64,000 bases of DNA from Bog-950 sp964631835 (GCA_964631835.1 CAZWAD010000015.1:1-64000), one strand, 5' to 3'; shown: positions 42,301 through 51,728, counted from the first letter of the stretch. Made by a program: numbers and translations. The notes: generated from the letters alone by a model not told the origin.

Positions 42301-43440
42301 CTATTGCCCGAATATTTCTGCATTAGGAAAGAAGGCGAGATAAGCAAAAGCAAAGTGATTGCTTTGCGGCAACATGCCTAATTGCTGCCCCTTCAAAGTT
42401 CCTTCTCTGCAATAACCTGTAATGTCCCAAACGGAACCGGTCTGAGCATCAACAAAATAATCGCCCGACTTGCGGAAAATGTAAGTAACTCCGTTCAGTT
42501 TACTTTCAAAAGCAGTGGCGCTCCCAGTGCGTTTGGCTTTGGCGAGGTTATCCTTGTCGAGCACACTCACCGTTTCGTCATGATAGAAGATAACCAGTGG
42601 TGATTTGCCCACGGTTTCGTTTACCACCTGCTGCTTTGCCAGCGCATGAAAAGGATAAATGCGGTCGTGACCTTCTACGCGAATGTCAAGAACATGTTCC
42701 TGTGGCGGCAGCCGCGGATCGGTCTTTTCGGGCAGGTAATATTTGCGCGACAAATGTCCGCTGTGTTCCAGATGATGAAACGGGCGGTGCGCATGGGTCT
42801 TCAGGTACATATTCATAGGCACTGGTGAAAGTATTTTCCCATCGGGATACCGGTCGAAGTAATCTTTCACCGAAATAAGCAGGGCGGGCAGCATCTTCAT
42901 TTCAACACCTGAGTACTCACCTGCTATGCCCGCACCCATCAGTTGTTCCCACCAGCTTTCGGTTTCGTGGTCGTACATCACCATGTCGTTGTGCATCAGC
43001 AAACCGGAGATGCCGAAGGTGAGCAACCTTTCGTCTTTTGCTGATTTTACTTGCCGGTTATATACCAAAGCCGCATTGCACATGGGGCAGAAGGTAACCA
43101 TAATCTGTTTGCCGCCCACGCTGTCGTTTGCCAGTTCATACAGCGTAAGAATACTAAGCGGATACGCCCACGCTTCACCGCCAAAGTTGACCACAATGGC
43201 GGGTTCAAACTCGTAATAGTTGTAAAACGAATCGTTCCGGGTAATAAATTCAGGAAAGCCGAGCGTTTGAATTTCATCTTTTGCGGCAGCTATGGTTAGC
43301 TGAGCATAGCTTACCGTATGTTTTGTAGTATCTGTTTTCCAGGTGTAAGGTAAGCGCTTCGGGTTATGAATTTGCGCCCCTGCACGAAATGCACCGAGGC
43401 AAAGCACAAGCAAAACCGGTAAGTGAAAAAATTTAGCCAC
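42301..43440 (-). CDS. DUF3179-domain protein, exported
   Basis: A 379-aa protein with a signal peptide (MAKFFHLPVLLVLCLGAFRAGAQ). Its body resembles DUF3179: PAIVVNFGGEAWAYPLSILTLYEL, IMVTFCPMCNAALVYNRQV, LTFGISGLLMHNDMVMYDHETESWWEQLMG, and later PFHALAKQQVVNETVGKSPLVIFY and VWDITGYCREGTLKGQQL. The CPMC pair and conserved Trp residues are typical. The function of the family is unknown. The 107 bp before the penicillin acylase gene contain a cacgcagagaacacaaagaa-type repeat at about 42249-42275. Confidence 0.82.
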   Translation of the reverse strand: MAKFFHLPVLLVLCLGAFRAGAQIHNPKRLPYTWKTDTTKHTVSYAQLTIAAAKDEIQTLGFPEFITRNDSFYNYYEFEPAIVVNFGGEAWAYPLSILTLYELANDSVGGKQIMVTFCPMCNAALVYNRQVKSAKDERLLTFGISGLLMHNDMVMYDHETESWWEQLMGAGIAGEYSGVEMKMLPALLISVKDYFDRYPDGKILSPVPMNMYLKTHAHRPFHHLEHSGHLSRKYYLPEKTDPRLPPQEHVLDIRVEGHDRIYPFHALAKQQVVNETVGKSPLVIFYHDETVSVLDKDNLAKAKRTGSATAFESKLNGVTYIFRKSGDYFVDAQTGSVWDITGYCREGTLKGQQLGMLPQSNHFAFAYLAFFPNAEIFGQ

Positions 43441-43492
43441 GTATTAGTTGCGGTTTCAAACATAGAAAAAACAAACGGTTATGGAATCGCAA

Positions 43493-44271
43493 CTACATCC
43501 TCACCAGCTTTCTCACCGAGCTGCTTTTTGAAGAACTTATCCGAAGCAGGTAAACCCCTTTGGGAACATCGGGAGAAATGACCGATGTTCGATGACCGAT
43601 GACGGATGTAAACACCACCCTGCCGTTTACATCAAACACCTCGGCAGTGCCGCCAAGCAGGTTGTCACCCACAACTATTATCCATTTGCCCACAGCGGTG
43701 GGGTTGGGATAAATATTTACCAATTCATCTTCTTCCAAAACACTTATGCCGGTCAAATCTAGTACACAAAGGGTATCAATGTTGTATTTCCATAAAGTTT
43801 TATAAGCTTTAGAACTCAATATTCCTCCAAATATCCAACACTTTCCATCTCTATCTATAAATGCCACTTAACCTCGCTCTTTAGGGGGTTGATTATGATA
43901 ATTGGAAAGGCCTTTATCACCAAAAACTGGAGCGGATTCATTAGTTATTTTAGTTCACTTTCTTTGAGTAGAAATATACGCCCACGTATATGAACGTTCC
44001 ACCATTAATCCAGAAATCACCAGTGGTATCGGTCCATAGTGCACAAACCTAGTGTGAAGCTGGTTCATTAAAAGTTGAAGGAATTCCTTTAACGAAACAA
44101 TTCCCCAAATACATTTGCTTTAGTATCCCCTTTCATCCACGTCCACATCCTTGCCTGTGAAAGAGTTACCTCGAAACAAACAAAAAAGAAAATACCTATT
44201 GGAAGGACTTTATTATTAAAGTGAAAGTAACTAAACCAAATTGGCAGATTAACGATCGGAAAATACATCAA
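43493..44271 (-). pseudogene. Decayed Kelch-repeat/T9SS secreted protein
   Basis: Read on the minus strand, several frames add up to one degraded gene. A signal-peptide-like stretch ends TLSQARMWTWMKGDTKANVF (about 44089-44220). After a frameshift come GIPSTFNEPASH, a stop, then ALWTDTTGDFWINGG, a typical Kelch-type W-(T/S)-D-x-x-G-x-x-W motif. After another frame change and a TAA come ESAPVFGDKGLSN and AFIDRDGKCWIFGG. An intact end (43493-43867) carries LWKYNIDT and a T9SS sorting domain (VNIYPNP to LVRM). Intact relatives have more Kelch repeats, so internal sequence has been lost too. The tail contains a gaccgatg-type word repeat (about 43578-43607). Confidence 0.7.
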
Positions 44272-44574
44272 CGCAAACGTTCTCCCATTTTTTCTTTTCT
44301 AATAATGAATAGAACTCTACATTTGCTGAATGAAGATATAGCAGAAAAACGTATCCATCATTTCTGTCGATGTAATAGAGGATATGGCATTCGTGACCGC
44401 ACTTAAAGAAGCGGAGAATCCTGGTAAGGTAAGTTTGAGTAAGGTAGTTACTCATTTTTCAGAAATAGTTTACCCTCCAAATTTTGTCGCCTGAATACCT
44501 CCACATTCTTCAGCAAAAGATAGACTGACTCTAAGAGCAAAGTAACTGCCGCTATTTCAGGGATGTAAATAAGA

Positions 44575-44793
44575 GTGCTCGTCATTTCTCCAATTTTTAT
44601 TATGATATTAAAAGGGAGACAAGAAAAACACTTTCAACTGATGTTCGAACTATTGCCTGCCATAAGTATTGATGAGGAAGTCATCAGTAATCTGGCTGAA
44701 CTTTCCCCGGTGCTTCACTTATATGCCACACAGCGAAACGAGCAGGAGTCGTTTGGTGATTTTACGCTGAGGATGAAATTGGTGGGAACTTAA
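44575..44793 (+). pseudogene. Possible C-terminal remnant of a sulfite/nitrite reductase
   Basis: A 72-codon frame reads LKGRQEKHFQLMFELLP, then LSPVLHLYATQRNEQESFGDFTLRMKLVGT. The R-x-x-E-x-FGDF ending is what I associate with the C-terminus of assimilatory sulfite or nitrite reductases, where it follows the siroheme/Fe-S domain. None of the catalytic domain is present, and the upstream DNA is full of stops. With the neighbouring Kelch remnant this makes 43.5-44.8 kb a zone of gene decay. The family assignment rests on this short motif only. Confidence 0.4.
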
Positions 44794-44808
44794 ACTCTTT
44801 TCCTTTTT

Positions 44809-46089
44809 CTATACTGTAAAAGATTTGCAGGCAGCGATTGTTTTCTGCAAATCGTCTTCACTTAGTGCCGCACATAAGAACCATGTTTCGAACGCAGATG
44901 GAGGAAGATAGATGCCATTAGAAAGCATGTGGTGAAAGAACTTTTTGCAGGTGTCGTTGTTGCCTTTTGCAGCGCTCTCAAAGTCAGTTACTTCATTGTC
45001 GCAGAAATGAACGCTAATCATAGAACCCATTTGATTGATAACATGAGGGATTTTATTGGCAACGAACACTTCATGAATTTCTCTTTTCAATCTTTCACCT
45101 TTAACCTCCAGCGCTCTATAAATAGAAGCATCGTCATTCAATACCGAAAGCGTGGCAAAACCTGCGCTCATAGCAATGGGATTTCCGCTAAGCGTACCTG
45201 CCTGGTAAACAGTACCGAGCGGAGCAATATGGCTCATGATATCCTTTCTCCCTCCGAAAGCGCCAACCGGTAAACCACCACCAATCACTTTCCCGAACGT
45301 GATTAAATCTGCCCAAACATTCAAGCGTTCCTGTGCCCCGCCTTTTGCCAAACGGAAACCGGTCATCACTTCGTCAAATACCAGGACGATGCTGTTATCA
45401 GAGCACAGTTTGCGCATCAACTCCAGAAAGCTTTCCATGGGTGGCACACATCCCATGTTACCTGCAACCGGTTCAACGATGATGGCGGCTAATTCATTTT
45501 TGAACTCAGAAACCGTTTTCTCCAGAACAGCAAAATCATTGAATGCAATAACGATGGTGTCATCGGTTACCGTTTTAGGAATGCCGCCTTCCTGTTTAAT
45601 ACCGAGCGTAGCCACACCGCTGCCTGCTTTTTTCAGAAACATATCGGCATGTCCGTGGTAGTGCCCTTCAAACTTGATGATTTTTGATTTGCCGGTAAAG
45701 CCCCGCGCCAGGCGAACAGCACTCATGCAAGCTTCGGTGCCGCTGTTGACCATGCGCACGAGGTCAATGTTTGGCACCATACTCTTAATCAGCTTTGCTA
45801 TTTCAACTTCCAGTGCAGTGGGAGCGCCAAAAGAAATGGCAGTCCTCACCTGCTGCTGCACCGCATCAACAACTTTCGGATGATTGTGCCCAAGTATCAT
45901 CGGCCCCCAGCTGTTGATGTAATCGATGTAGCGATTATCATCAGCATCGAACATATATACGCCATCAGCGCGCTTCATAAACAGAGGAGTGCCGCCCACC
46001 TGTTTGAATGCACGCACGGGGGAATTGACACCACCGGGGATATGGAGTTGAGCATCGGAAAACAACTTTTCGCTCGAAGGATAACCCAT
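44809..46089 (-). CDS. hemL: Glutamate-1-semialdehyde 2,1-aminomutase
   Basis: This PLP enzyme converts glutamate-1-semialdehyde to 5-aminolevulinate, the second step of the C5 heme pathway. Motifs are PGGVNSPVRAFKQVGG at the N-terminus, VNSGTEACMSAVRLARGFTG, FEGHYHGHAD, LVFDEVMTGFRLAKGGAQE and the PLP-Lys segment LITFGKVIGGGLPVGAFGGR. About 426 aa, full length. I prefer ATG 46089; an in-frame TTG at 46095 would overlap the hemB stop. It is the last gene of the minus-strand run hemA-C-D-E-F-B-L. Confidence 0.96.
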   Translation of the reverse strand: MGYPSSEKLFSDAQLHIPGGVNSPVRAFKQVGGTPLFMKRADGVYMFDADDNRYIDYINSWGPMILGHNHPKVVDAVQQQVRTAISFGAPTALEVEIAKLIKSMVPNIDLVRMVNSGTEACMSAVRLARGFTGKSKIIKFEGHYHGHADMFLKKAGSGVATLGIKQEGGIPKTVTDDTIVIAFNDFAVLEKTVSEFKNELAAIIVEPVAGNMGCVPPMESFLELMRKLCSDNSIVLVFDEVMTGFRLAKGGAQERLNVWADLITFGKVIGGGLPVGAFGGRKDIMSHIAPLGTVYQAGTLSGNPIAMSAGFATLSVLNDDASIYRALEVKGERLKREIHEVFVANKIPHVINQMGSMISVHFCDNEVTDFESAAKGNNDTCKKFFHHMLSNGIYLPPSAFETWFLCAALSEDDLQKTIAACKSFTV

Positions 46090-46091
46090 GC

Positions 46092-47057
46092 TCAAATACC
46101 TTTTACAAATTGCTTTGCAAAATAAGACGCAATTAAATCAGCACCGGCACGCTTGATAGAAGTGAGAGATTCGATAACAGCAGCTTTTTCATCAAGCCAA
46201 CCTCTTTGTGATGCAGCTTTAATCATAGCATACTCACCGCTCACCTGGTAAGCAGCAACCGGTACGTGAACGGTGTTCTTCACTTCGCGGATAATATCGA
46301 GATAAGCACCGGCAGGTTTTACCATTACGATATCTGCTCCTTCGCTAACATCATCCAAAGCTTCTTTGATGGCTTCTCGTCTGTTTCTGAAATCCATCTG
46401 ATAAGTCTTCTTGTCACCGAAACCCGGTGCGCTGTCCAGCGCATCCCTGAAAGGACCATAGAAAGATGAAGCATACTTGGCGCTGTAAGAGAGGATGCCT
46501 GTTTTGGTGAAGTTATTTCTCTCTAAAGCAGAGCGAATAGCAGCTACTCTTCCATCCATCATGTCGGAAGGAGCAACAAAGTCAGTACCGGCACCTGCAT
46601 GGAGCACACTCATTTCTGATAGCACTTTTACTGTTTCATCATTTAGTATTTCCGTGCCCTTCACTAAACCATCATGTCCGTGAGCAGAAAAAGGGTCGAG
46701 CGCAACATCGGTCATTACGCACATTCCCGGTTGCGCTTCCTTCACGGCTTGAATAGCGCGAATCATTAATCCTTTTTTGTTGAGCGCTTCAGAGCATTTG
46801 TTGTCCTTTAGTTTATCAGATACCTTAACAAACAACAGCACACTCTTTAATCCTAAACTCCAAAGTTCTTTCACTTCTTTCTTCAGGTTGTCGAGGCTCA
46901 AGCGGTAGTAACCGGGCATGGAAGAGATTTCCTCTTTTACATTTTTACCTTCCATTACAAAAAGAGGAACGATAAAGTCGTTGGAAGTGATAATAGTTTC
47001 TGCTACCATCTCGCGGATGGCAAAAGATTGACGGTGAGTTCTGTTTCTTTTGTTCAT
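46092..47057 (-). CDS. hemB: Delta-aminolevulinic acid dehydratase (porphobilinogen synthase)
   Basis: HemB condenses two 5-aminolevulinates to porphobilinogen. The two Schiff-base Lys motifs are ILSYSAKYASSFYGPFRDA and DIVMVKPAGAYLDII. The metal loop reads TDVALDPFSAHGHDG, with Asp/Ala in place of the Cys triad of zinc-type enzymes, indicating the Mg-dependent type. ATG 47057 (MNKRNRTHRQSFAIREM) gives 321 aa and leaves 4 nt after the hemF stop. An ATG at 47075 would overlap hemF by 14 nt. Confidence 0.96.
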   Translation of the reverse strand: MNKRNRTHRQSFAIREMVAETIITSNDFIVPLFVMEGKNVKEEISSMPGYYRLSLDNLKKEVKELWSLGLKSVLLFVKVSDKLKDNKCSEALNKKGLMIRAIQAVKEAQPGMCVMTDVALDPFSAHGHDGLVKGTEILNDETVKVLSEMSVLHAGAGTDFVAPSDMMDGRVAAIRSALERNNFTKTGILSYSAKYASSFYGPFRDALDSAPGFGDKKTYQMDFRNRREAIKEALDDVSEGADIVMVKPAGAYLDIIREVKNTVHVPVAAYQVSGEYAMIKAASQRGWLDEKAAVIESLTSIKRAGADLIASYFAKQFVKGI

Positions 47058-47061
47058 ATGA

Positions 47062-47967
47062 TTATATCCATTCAACGGGTTTCATCAACACCCGCTGCAG
47101 CTTTTCTTCTTCTGAATCAGGCTTAGGCTGATAGTTGTATTCAAAGCGAACGTTCAAAGGTAAACTCATTAAAATACTTTCAGTCCTTCCATTGCTCTTC
47201 AAACCGAACAGAGTTCCGCGATCGTGAATTAGGTTAAACTCTACATACCTGCCTCTTCGAATCAGTTGCCAATGTTTTTGTTGTTCGGTAAATGGGAGTT
47301 GCTTCTTACGTTCAACAATAGGAAGATAGGCATTAATAAAAGCTTCTCCGTTTGATTTTGAAAACTCAAACAATTGTTCGGCTGTGAAAGCCGGTGAAGG
47401 CTTCAGGTAGTCGTAGAAAATTCCACCAATACCTCTTCGCTCTCCATTGCGATGGTGATTCACAAAATAGTTATCGCACTGCATCTTAAACTTCGGATAC
47501 AAATCGTCCCCGAACTTATCACAGCTCTTTTTGAACGCCTGGTGAAAATGTTTTGCATCTTCTTCGAACAGAATATACGGGGTTAAATCAGCTCCACCGC
47601 CAAACCATCCATCAATTACGTTCTTGCCTTTATCATATACCTCAAAATACCTGAAGTTGGCATGAACTGTTGGAACTACAGGGCTAAAAGGATGAATAAC
47701 CAGGGAGATACCACAGGCAAAAAATTCTTCGCCTTCCACTTTCAGTTGCTCACGGATGAGCGGTGTGAGCTTTCCGTACACCTCTGAAGTATTAACTCCG
47801 CCTTTCTCGTACACTTTACCGTTTTGAATTACACGCGTTACTCCTCCGCCACCTTCCGGACGTGTCCATTTATCTTCAATAAATTTTTCTTTCCCATCTG
47901 CCTTTTCCACTTCATTGCAAATAGAATTTTGAAATTCTTTTATCCAAATCGAAAATTCCGTTCTCAT
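47062..47967 (-). CDS. hemF: Oxygen-dependent coproporphyrinogen III oxidase
   Basis: HemF oxidatively decarboxylates coproporphyrinogen III to protoporphyrinogen IX using O2. Motifs are WTRPEGGGGVTRVIQNGKVYEKGGVN, SLVIHPFSPVVPTVHANFRYFEV, WFGGGADLTPY, HHRNGERRGIGGIFYDYL and RRGRYVEFNLIHDRGTLFGL. 301 aa, full length. Its ATG overlaps the hemE stop by one base (TGATG). The O2-dependent enzyme, rather than HemN, signals at least microaerobic life. No hemN is visible in the window. Confidence 0.97.
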   Translation of the reverse strand: MRTEFSIWIKEFQNSICNEVEKADGKEKFIEDKWTRPEGGGGVTRVIQNGKVYEKGGVNTSEVYGKLTPLIREQLKVEGEEFFACGISLVIHPFSPVVPTVHANFRYFEVYDKGKNVIDGWFGGGADLTPYILFEEDAKHFHQAFKKSCDKFGDDLYPKFKMQCDNYFVNHHRNGERRGIGGIFYDYLKPSPAFTAEQLFEFSKSNGEAFINAYLPIVERKKQLPFTEQQKHWQLIRRGRYVEFNLIHDRGTLFGLKSNGRTESILMSLPLNVRFEYNYQPKPDSEEEKLQRVLMKPVEWI

Positions 47968-48998
47968 CAGTTCGGATAATTTTTGACGGCATCAACAAAT
48001 GCTTTCGCATTCTCCACCGGGATGTTCGGTAAAATACCATGCCCGAGATTGGCAATGTATCGCTGCACACCAAATTCATCAATCATCTTTCTCACTACTT
48101 TCTGAATTTCTTTTGGCGCCATTAGTAATTTAGATGGGTCGAAGTTGCCTTGCAAAGTAATTTTATTGGAAGTCTGTTCTCGTGCGAATGAAGGTGTGAT
48201 AGTCCAGTCCACCCCGATGGCAGAGGCAGAAGTTTCACTCAGCTCCTTCAATGCATACCAGCTTCCTTTAGGAAAGAGGATAACAGGACACAGCGGACTG
48301 AGGGCATCAGAAATCCGTATGAGATAAGACAATGCGAACTTTGCAAAATCATGAGTAGAAAGCATTCCGCTCCAGCTATCAAATACCTGCACACAATCAG
48401 CACCGGCTTTCACTTGTTGTTTGAGATACGCGATGGTTACATCGGTAATCTTTTGCAGTAGCTCGTGTGCTAATGCGGGCTGTGTAAAGCAAAACTGTTT
48501 GGCCTTATCAAACGTTTTGCTGCCCTTGCCTTCGACCATGTAGCAAAGAATAGTGAAAGGAGCACCGGCAAAGCCAATTAAAGGAGCCTTACCGTTTAGC
48601 TCCTTCTTTGTTAGAGATATTGCTTTGTATACATAATTAAGTCGCTCGACAGCTTCGTTTACCTGTAAGGTGTTAATATCAGCTTGGGATGAAATCGTTT
48701 TCGGCAGCCAGGGACCTTTGCCTTCTTCTAATAGCACTTCCACTCCAAGCGCTTGCGGTATTACCAGTATATCAGAAAAAATAATTGCAGCGTCAGGCCC
48801 GATAATATCAATAGGTTGTAAAGTGATTTCGCAAGCAAGCTCAGGAGTTTGAACACGGGTGAAGAAATCATATTTCTCACGCAGCTTCATGTATTCAGGC
48901 AGGTAACGTCCAGCCTGGCGCATCATCCACACAGGCGGACGCGGGACGCCTTCTCCTCTTAAGGCTTTTAGCAACAAATCATTTTTCAGTTGACTCAC
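47967..48998 (-). CDS. hemE: Uroporphyrinogen decarboxylase
   Basis: HemE removes four acetate carboxyls from uroporphyrinogen III to give coproporphyrinogen III. Diagnostic motifs are the N-terminal PPVWMMRQAGRYLPEY, the FSDILVIPQALGVEV loop with its active-site Asp, GFAGAPFTILCYMVEGKGSK, VQVFDSWSGMLS and YIANLGHGILPNIPVENA near the C-terminus. 343 aa. It starts at GTG 48998, overlapping the end of hemD by 20 nt, and its stop overlaps the hemF ATG, so translation is tightly coupled. Confidence 0.97.
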   Translation of the reverse strand: MSQLKNDLLLKALRGEGVPRPPVWMMRQAGRYLPEYMKLREKYDFFTRVQTPELACEITLQPIDIIGPDAAIIFSDILVIPQALGVEVLLEEGKGPWLPKTISSQADINTLQVNEAVERLNYVYKAISLTKKELNGKAPLIGFAGAPFTILCYMVEGKGSKTFDKAKQFCFTQPALAHELLQKITDVTIAYLKQQVKAGADCVQVFDSWSGMLSTHDFAKFALSYLIRISDALSPLCPVILFPKGSWYALKELSETSASAIGVDWTITPSFAREQTSNKITLQGNFDPSKLLMAPKEIQKVVRKMIDEFGVQRYIANLGHGILPNIPVENAKAFVDAVKNYPN

Positions 48999-49695
48999 GA
49001 TTCAGGTTTTGATGAGTAAAATACCCCGCTATGGCATCAATCATTGCTTCGGGCGTGGGATTTACGGGGACAACGACTTCCACATTCGGCTTTCTGATCT
49101 TTAATGCTGATGCAGTCGTCTCCCCTATACAGCAACACAGTGTGTTCGTTTCAATATCGTTCTTCATTAATAAGCTTTCTATGCCGCTAGGACTGAAAAA
49201 CAATATAGCATCGAACGATTCCTTAAGTCGTGGCTGTTCTTGAATAACCGTTTCGTAAACTACAAATGGCACATAGCGAATTGCAGCTTTCGTCAATTTG
49301 GATTCCAACACATTCAAACTCTTATTTCCGCAAACGTGAATAACAGATTTCACTTCTCCCTGTACAATAACTTTTTCGGCAAGCTCTTCGGCATTATCAC
49401 CGGAAACAGAAATATTGATCCCCGCTTTTTCCAAATCCGCTTTGGTTTTTCCTGAAACTGAGAATATTTTCTTCCCGTTCAAAAACTTCTTTGCTCCTCT
49501 CCTTTCAAGAAAATGTTTCACAGCATTAGAACTTGTGAAAGCTGCTGAATCAAGGGTGGCTAAACTCGTCCGCGATAAGTCAAAATCAATTGACTGTGCC
49601 TTGATAAATTCTACACAGCTCAAATCCATGTCCAGTTTTCGCGCGTAGTCAAACATTTCTTGCTCAAGAAGCTTAGTGGATAGCAGGGTCTTCAT
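48979..49695 (-). CDS. hemD: Uroporphyrinogen-III synthase
   Basis: HemD cyclises hydroxymethylbilane with inversion of ring D to uroporphyrinogen III. The family is poorly conserved. Support comes from the 238-aa length, the two-domain pattern (AFTSSNAVKHFLERRG, FSVSGKTKADLEKAGI, CGNKSLNVLESKLTKAAI, ILFFSPSGIESLL, CCIGETTASALK) and the position between hemC and hemE. It overlaps hemC by 23 nt and hemE by 20 nt. Confidence 0.9.
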   Translation of the reverse strand: MKTLLSTKLLEQEMFDYARKLDMDLSCVEFIKAQSIDFDLSRTSLATLDSAAFTSSNAVKHFLERRGAKKFLNGKKIFSVSGKTKADLEKAGINISVSGDNAEELAEKVIVQGEVKSVIHVCGNKSLNVLESKLTKAAIRYVPFVVYETVIQEQPRLKESFDAILFFSPSGIESLLMKNDIETNTLCCCIGETTASALKIRKPNVEVVVPVNPTPEAMIDAIAGYFTHQNLNRESTEK

Positions 49696-50626
49696 TCCAT
49701 TTTTTGTTTCTTATTTCTTCAAGCAATTCTTTCATACCAGCCTGTTGTAATAACTCTTCCGCACATTCTTTACCCGCATTCTCCCATTGGGACAATTCCA
49801 TCGAACGTTGAACAGAAAACTTACTGCTTCCATCAAAAGCATGAATAGCCCCTTCAAATTCAATCTTTTCTTCTGAAACAATAGCCAAAGCACTAATTGG
49901 CACAGAACATCCTCCCATCAGCGTTTGCAAAAATTGTCTTTCGGTAAAACCAGCAATGGAAGTTTCACGGTGATTTATTTCTTCACATACATTCTGCATC
50001 ACTTTATCATCTTCTTTGCAAACAATTCCGATAATTCCTTGTGCCGGTGCCGGAAGCATCCACGAAAGCGTAATGACATTATCATTGAGCAGACCCAATC
50101 GTTCTAAACCTGCTTTAGCGAAAATCGCAGCATCAATGTTTTCAGCTTCTTCAAACTTATTCAAACGGGTTTGCACATTGCCTCGAATGGAAACTAGCTC
50201 GTGCTTCGGATATTTTGCCAGCCATTGTGCTCTTCTCCTCAGACTGCTTGAAGCAACTGTAAACCCTGACGAATCACTTTCCAAAACCTTTTGGCTCTTC
50301 ACAACAGCCACATCTTCATAAGCTCCGCGCTCAAGGGTTGCCACGAGGAAAAGATTTTCAGCCAACTGTGTAGGAACATCCTTGAGCGAATGAACGGCTA
50401 TGTCCGCCTGGTTATTGAGAAGAGCCGTATCAAGTTGCTTGGTAAACACCCCGGAAATACCAAGCGCGTAAATCGGCTGGGTCAATTGAATATCTCCGGT
50501 GCTTTCAATGGGAACTAATTCGCAAGCATAGCCGTTAGCTTCGAGCTTTCTCCTTACTGTATTGGCTTGCCACAAAGCAAGAGGGCTGTTTCGGGTGGCT
50601 ATTCTTATAGGAGTATTGTTTTTCAC
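49673..50626 (-). CDS. hemC: Hydroxymethylbilane synthase (porphobilinogen deaminase)
   Basis: HemC polymerises four porphobilinogens into hydroxymethylbilane on a dipyrromethane cofactor. Motifs are IRIATRNSPLALWQAN, GISGVFTKQLDTALLNNQADIAVHSLKDVP, SLRRRAQWLAKYP, SIRGNVQTRLNKF and the cofactor-Cys loop FLQTLMGGCSVPISALA. 317 aa, full length. It starts 33 nt after hemA and overlaps hemD at its 3' end. Confidence 0.96.
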   Translation of the reverse strand: MKNNTPIRIATRNSPLALWQANTVRRKLEANGYACELVPIESTGDIQLTQPIYALGISGVFTKQLDTALLNNQADIAVHSLKDVPTQLAENLFLVATLERGAYEDVAVVKSQKVLESDSSGFTVASSSLRRRAQWLAKYPKHELVSIRGNVQTRLNKFEEAENIDAAIFAKAGLERLGLLNDNVITLSWMLPAPAQGIIGIVCKEDDKVMQNVCEEINHRETSIAGFTERQFLQTLMGGCSVPISALAIVSEEKIEFEGAIHAFDGSSKFSVQRSMELSQWENAGKECAEELLQQAGMKELLEEIRNKKWNEDPAIH

Positions 50627-50659
50627 CGGTGAAGTGGTTCATCTGCCGCCAAATAAAAA

Positions 50660-51691
50660 TCAGGATTCAGATTTCGTTCTGTAAAGCTTCCTGCGTTTCT
50701 CCCATTCCTTGAACTCGTTGAAGTGTTCTTCGATTATTCTATTCGCGAGTGGAATCTCTTTTTCGCGCTTCCTTAAGGTTTTATTAACGATTTGTGACAA
50801 ACCGTCAATATCATACGTCTTCAGGCCGGGGATATCTTTCACATCAGCACTAACATTGGAAGGAACAGAAAGGTCAAAAATCAAACTGATATCACCTGAT
50901 TCAATTTCATGCTTAGTAATGATAGGATGATCGGCACCTGTAGCCACAATCAACACGTTAGCCTTCTTCAAAACGTCATTTTGCTTTTCGAGCTTGGCAA
51001 ACCCCACTTCAAATTCATATGCTGTCATTTCTGCCTTCAGTTCATTGCGGTTAATGAGGGTAATTTTATGTTGAGGCAAATAATGTTTCAGGTTTTTAAG
51101 AGTAAGAATCCCGATTTTACCCAATCCCGACAAACAAATGTTCAACGCCTGCTCCCCTTTTATTTCTTCTCTAAGCAACTGAATAACTGCATAGGAAATA
51201 GAGGTTGTTCCATCGGAAATAGAAGTGCGGTTTCGTACCTGACGCGATGCCTGCAAAGCAGCATTCACCAACTTTTCCATCAACCCGCTGGTGAAGTGGT
51301 GTGCTTTTGATAATACAAATGCATTTTTCAGTTGTCCAATGATTTCGTAGTCGCCCAGAATTTGAGAATCGAGCCCTGATGATACATGGAAAAGATGTTT
51401 GATGGCCTCATCACCGGTTTTAATAAAGGTATAATCGCTTACTTCCGCTTCGGTGGCATGACTGTATTGAGTAAATAATCGAAGTAGTTCAGCCGGTTGC
51501 CTTGTTATACCATAAATTTCAGTGCGATTGCAGGTGGAAAGGATAAAAAAATCTCCGGGCTTCGTATATGAAGTATCTTCGTAAACATGCCTGATGTTCT
51601 CAGTTGTAAGGGCAAATTTATTCCGTATCTCGAGAGCCGTTTTCCTATAATTTACGCCCACTACCACCAATCCAATATCATAATCCTTCAT
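50660..51691 (-). CDS. hemA: Glutamyl-tRNA reductase
   Basis: First committed step of C5 tetrapyrrole synthesis: NADPH-dependent reduction of glutamyl-tRNA to glutamate-1-semialdehyde. The active-site Cys is in FFILSTCNRTEIYG, followed by LFHVSSGLDSQILGDYEIIGQLKNAF, the NADPH-binding CLSGLGKIGILTLKNL and LIVATGADHPII. The C-terminal dimerisation helices end in EWEKRRKLYRTK. At 343 aa it is on the short side for the family, mainly in the C-terminal helix. It is the first gene of the seven-gene hem run and is divergent from hemH. Confidence 0.95.
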   Translation of the reverse strand: MKDYDIGLVVVGVNYRKTALEIRNKFALTTENIRHVYEDTSYTKPGDFFILSTCNRTEIYGITRQPAELLRLFTQYSHATEAEVSDYTFIKTGDEAIKHLFHVSSGLDSQILGDYEIIGQLKNAFVLSKAHHFTSGLMEKLVNAALQASRQVRNRTSISDGTTSISYAVIQLLREEIKGEQALNICLSGLGKIGILTLKNLKHYLPQHKITLINRNELKAEMTAYEFEVGFAKLEKQNDVLKKANVLIVATGADHPIITKHEIESGDISLIFDLSVPSNVSADVKDIPGLKTYDIDGLSQIVNKTLRKREKEIPLANRIIEEHFNEFKEWEKRRKLYRTKSES

Positions 51692-51720
51692 GCTACTACC
51701 GCTGATTTTTAAAACGGGCG

Positions 51721-51728
51721 CAAATATA
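51721..51728 (-). promoter_or_regulatory. Putative -7 element (TATATTTG) for the hem operon
   Basis: On the minus strand TATATTTG matches the Bacteroidota -7 consensus TAnnTTTG and lies about 30 bp before the hemA ATG, in the 154-bp region shared with divergent hemH. I find no TTG at the expected -33 distance, so the call rests on the -7 box. Confidence 0.4.

Noticed and set aside
43493..43867. The 3' T9SS fragment as an intact 124-aa gene
   Set aside because: It begins at a GTG directly after an in-frame TAA in the middle of a Kelch motif, and the missing upstream parts are visible in other frames, so it is part of a pseudogene.
44249..44455. 68-codon minus-strand frame (CGHECHILYYIDRNDGYVF)
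   Set aside because: Lies upstream of the decayed Kelch gene in a stop-rich area, with no family match or start support; probably chance or a remnant.
44448..44585. 45-codon minus-strand frame (MTSTLIYIPEIAAVTLLLES onward)
   Set aside because: Plausible composition, but overlaps the start of the reductase remnant on the other strand and has no recognisable family; left as undecided.
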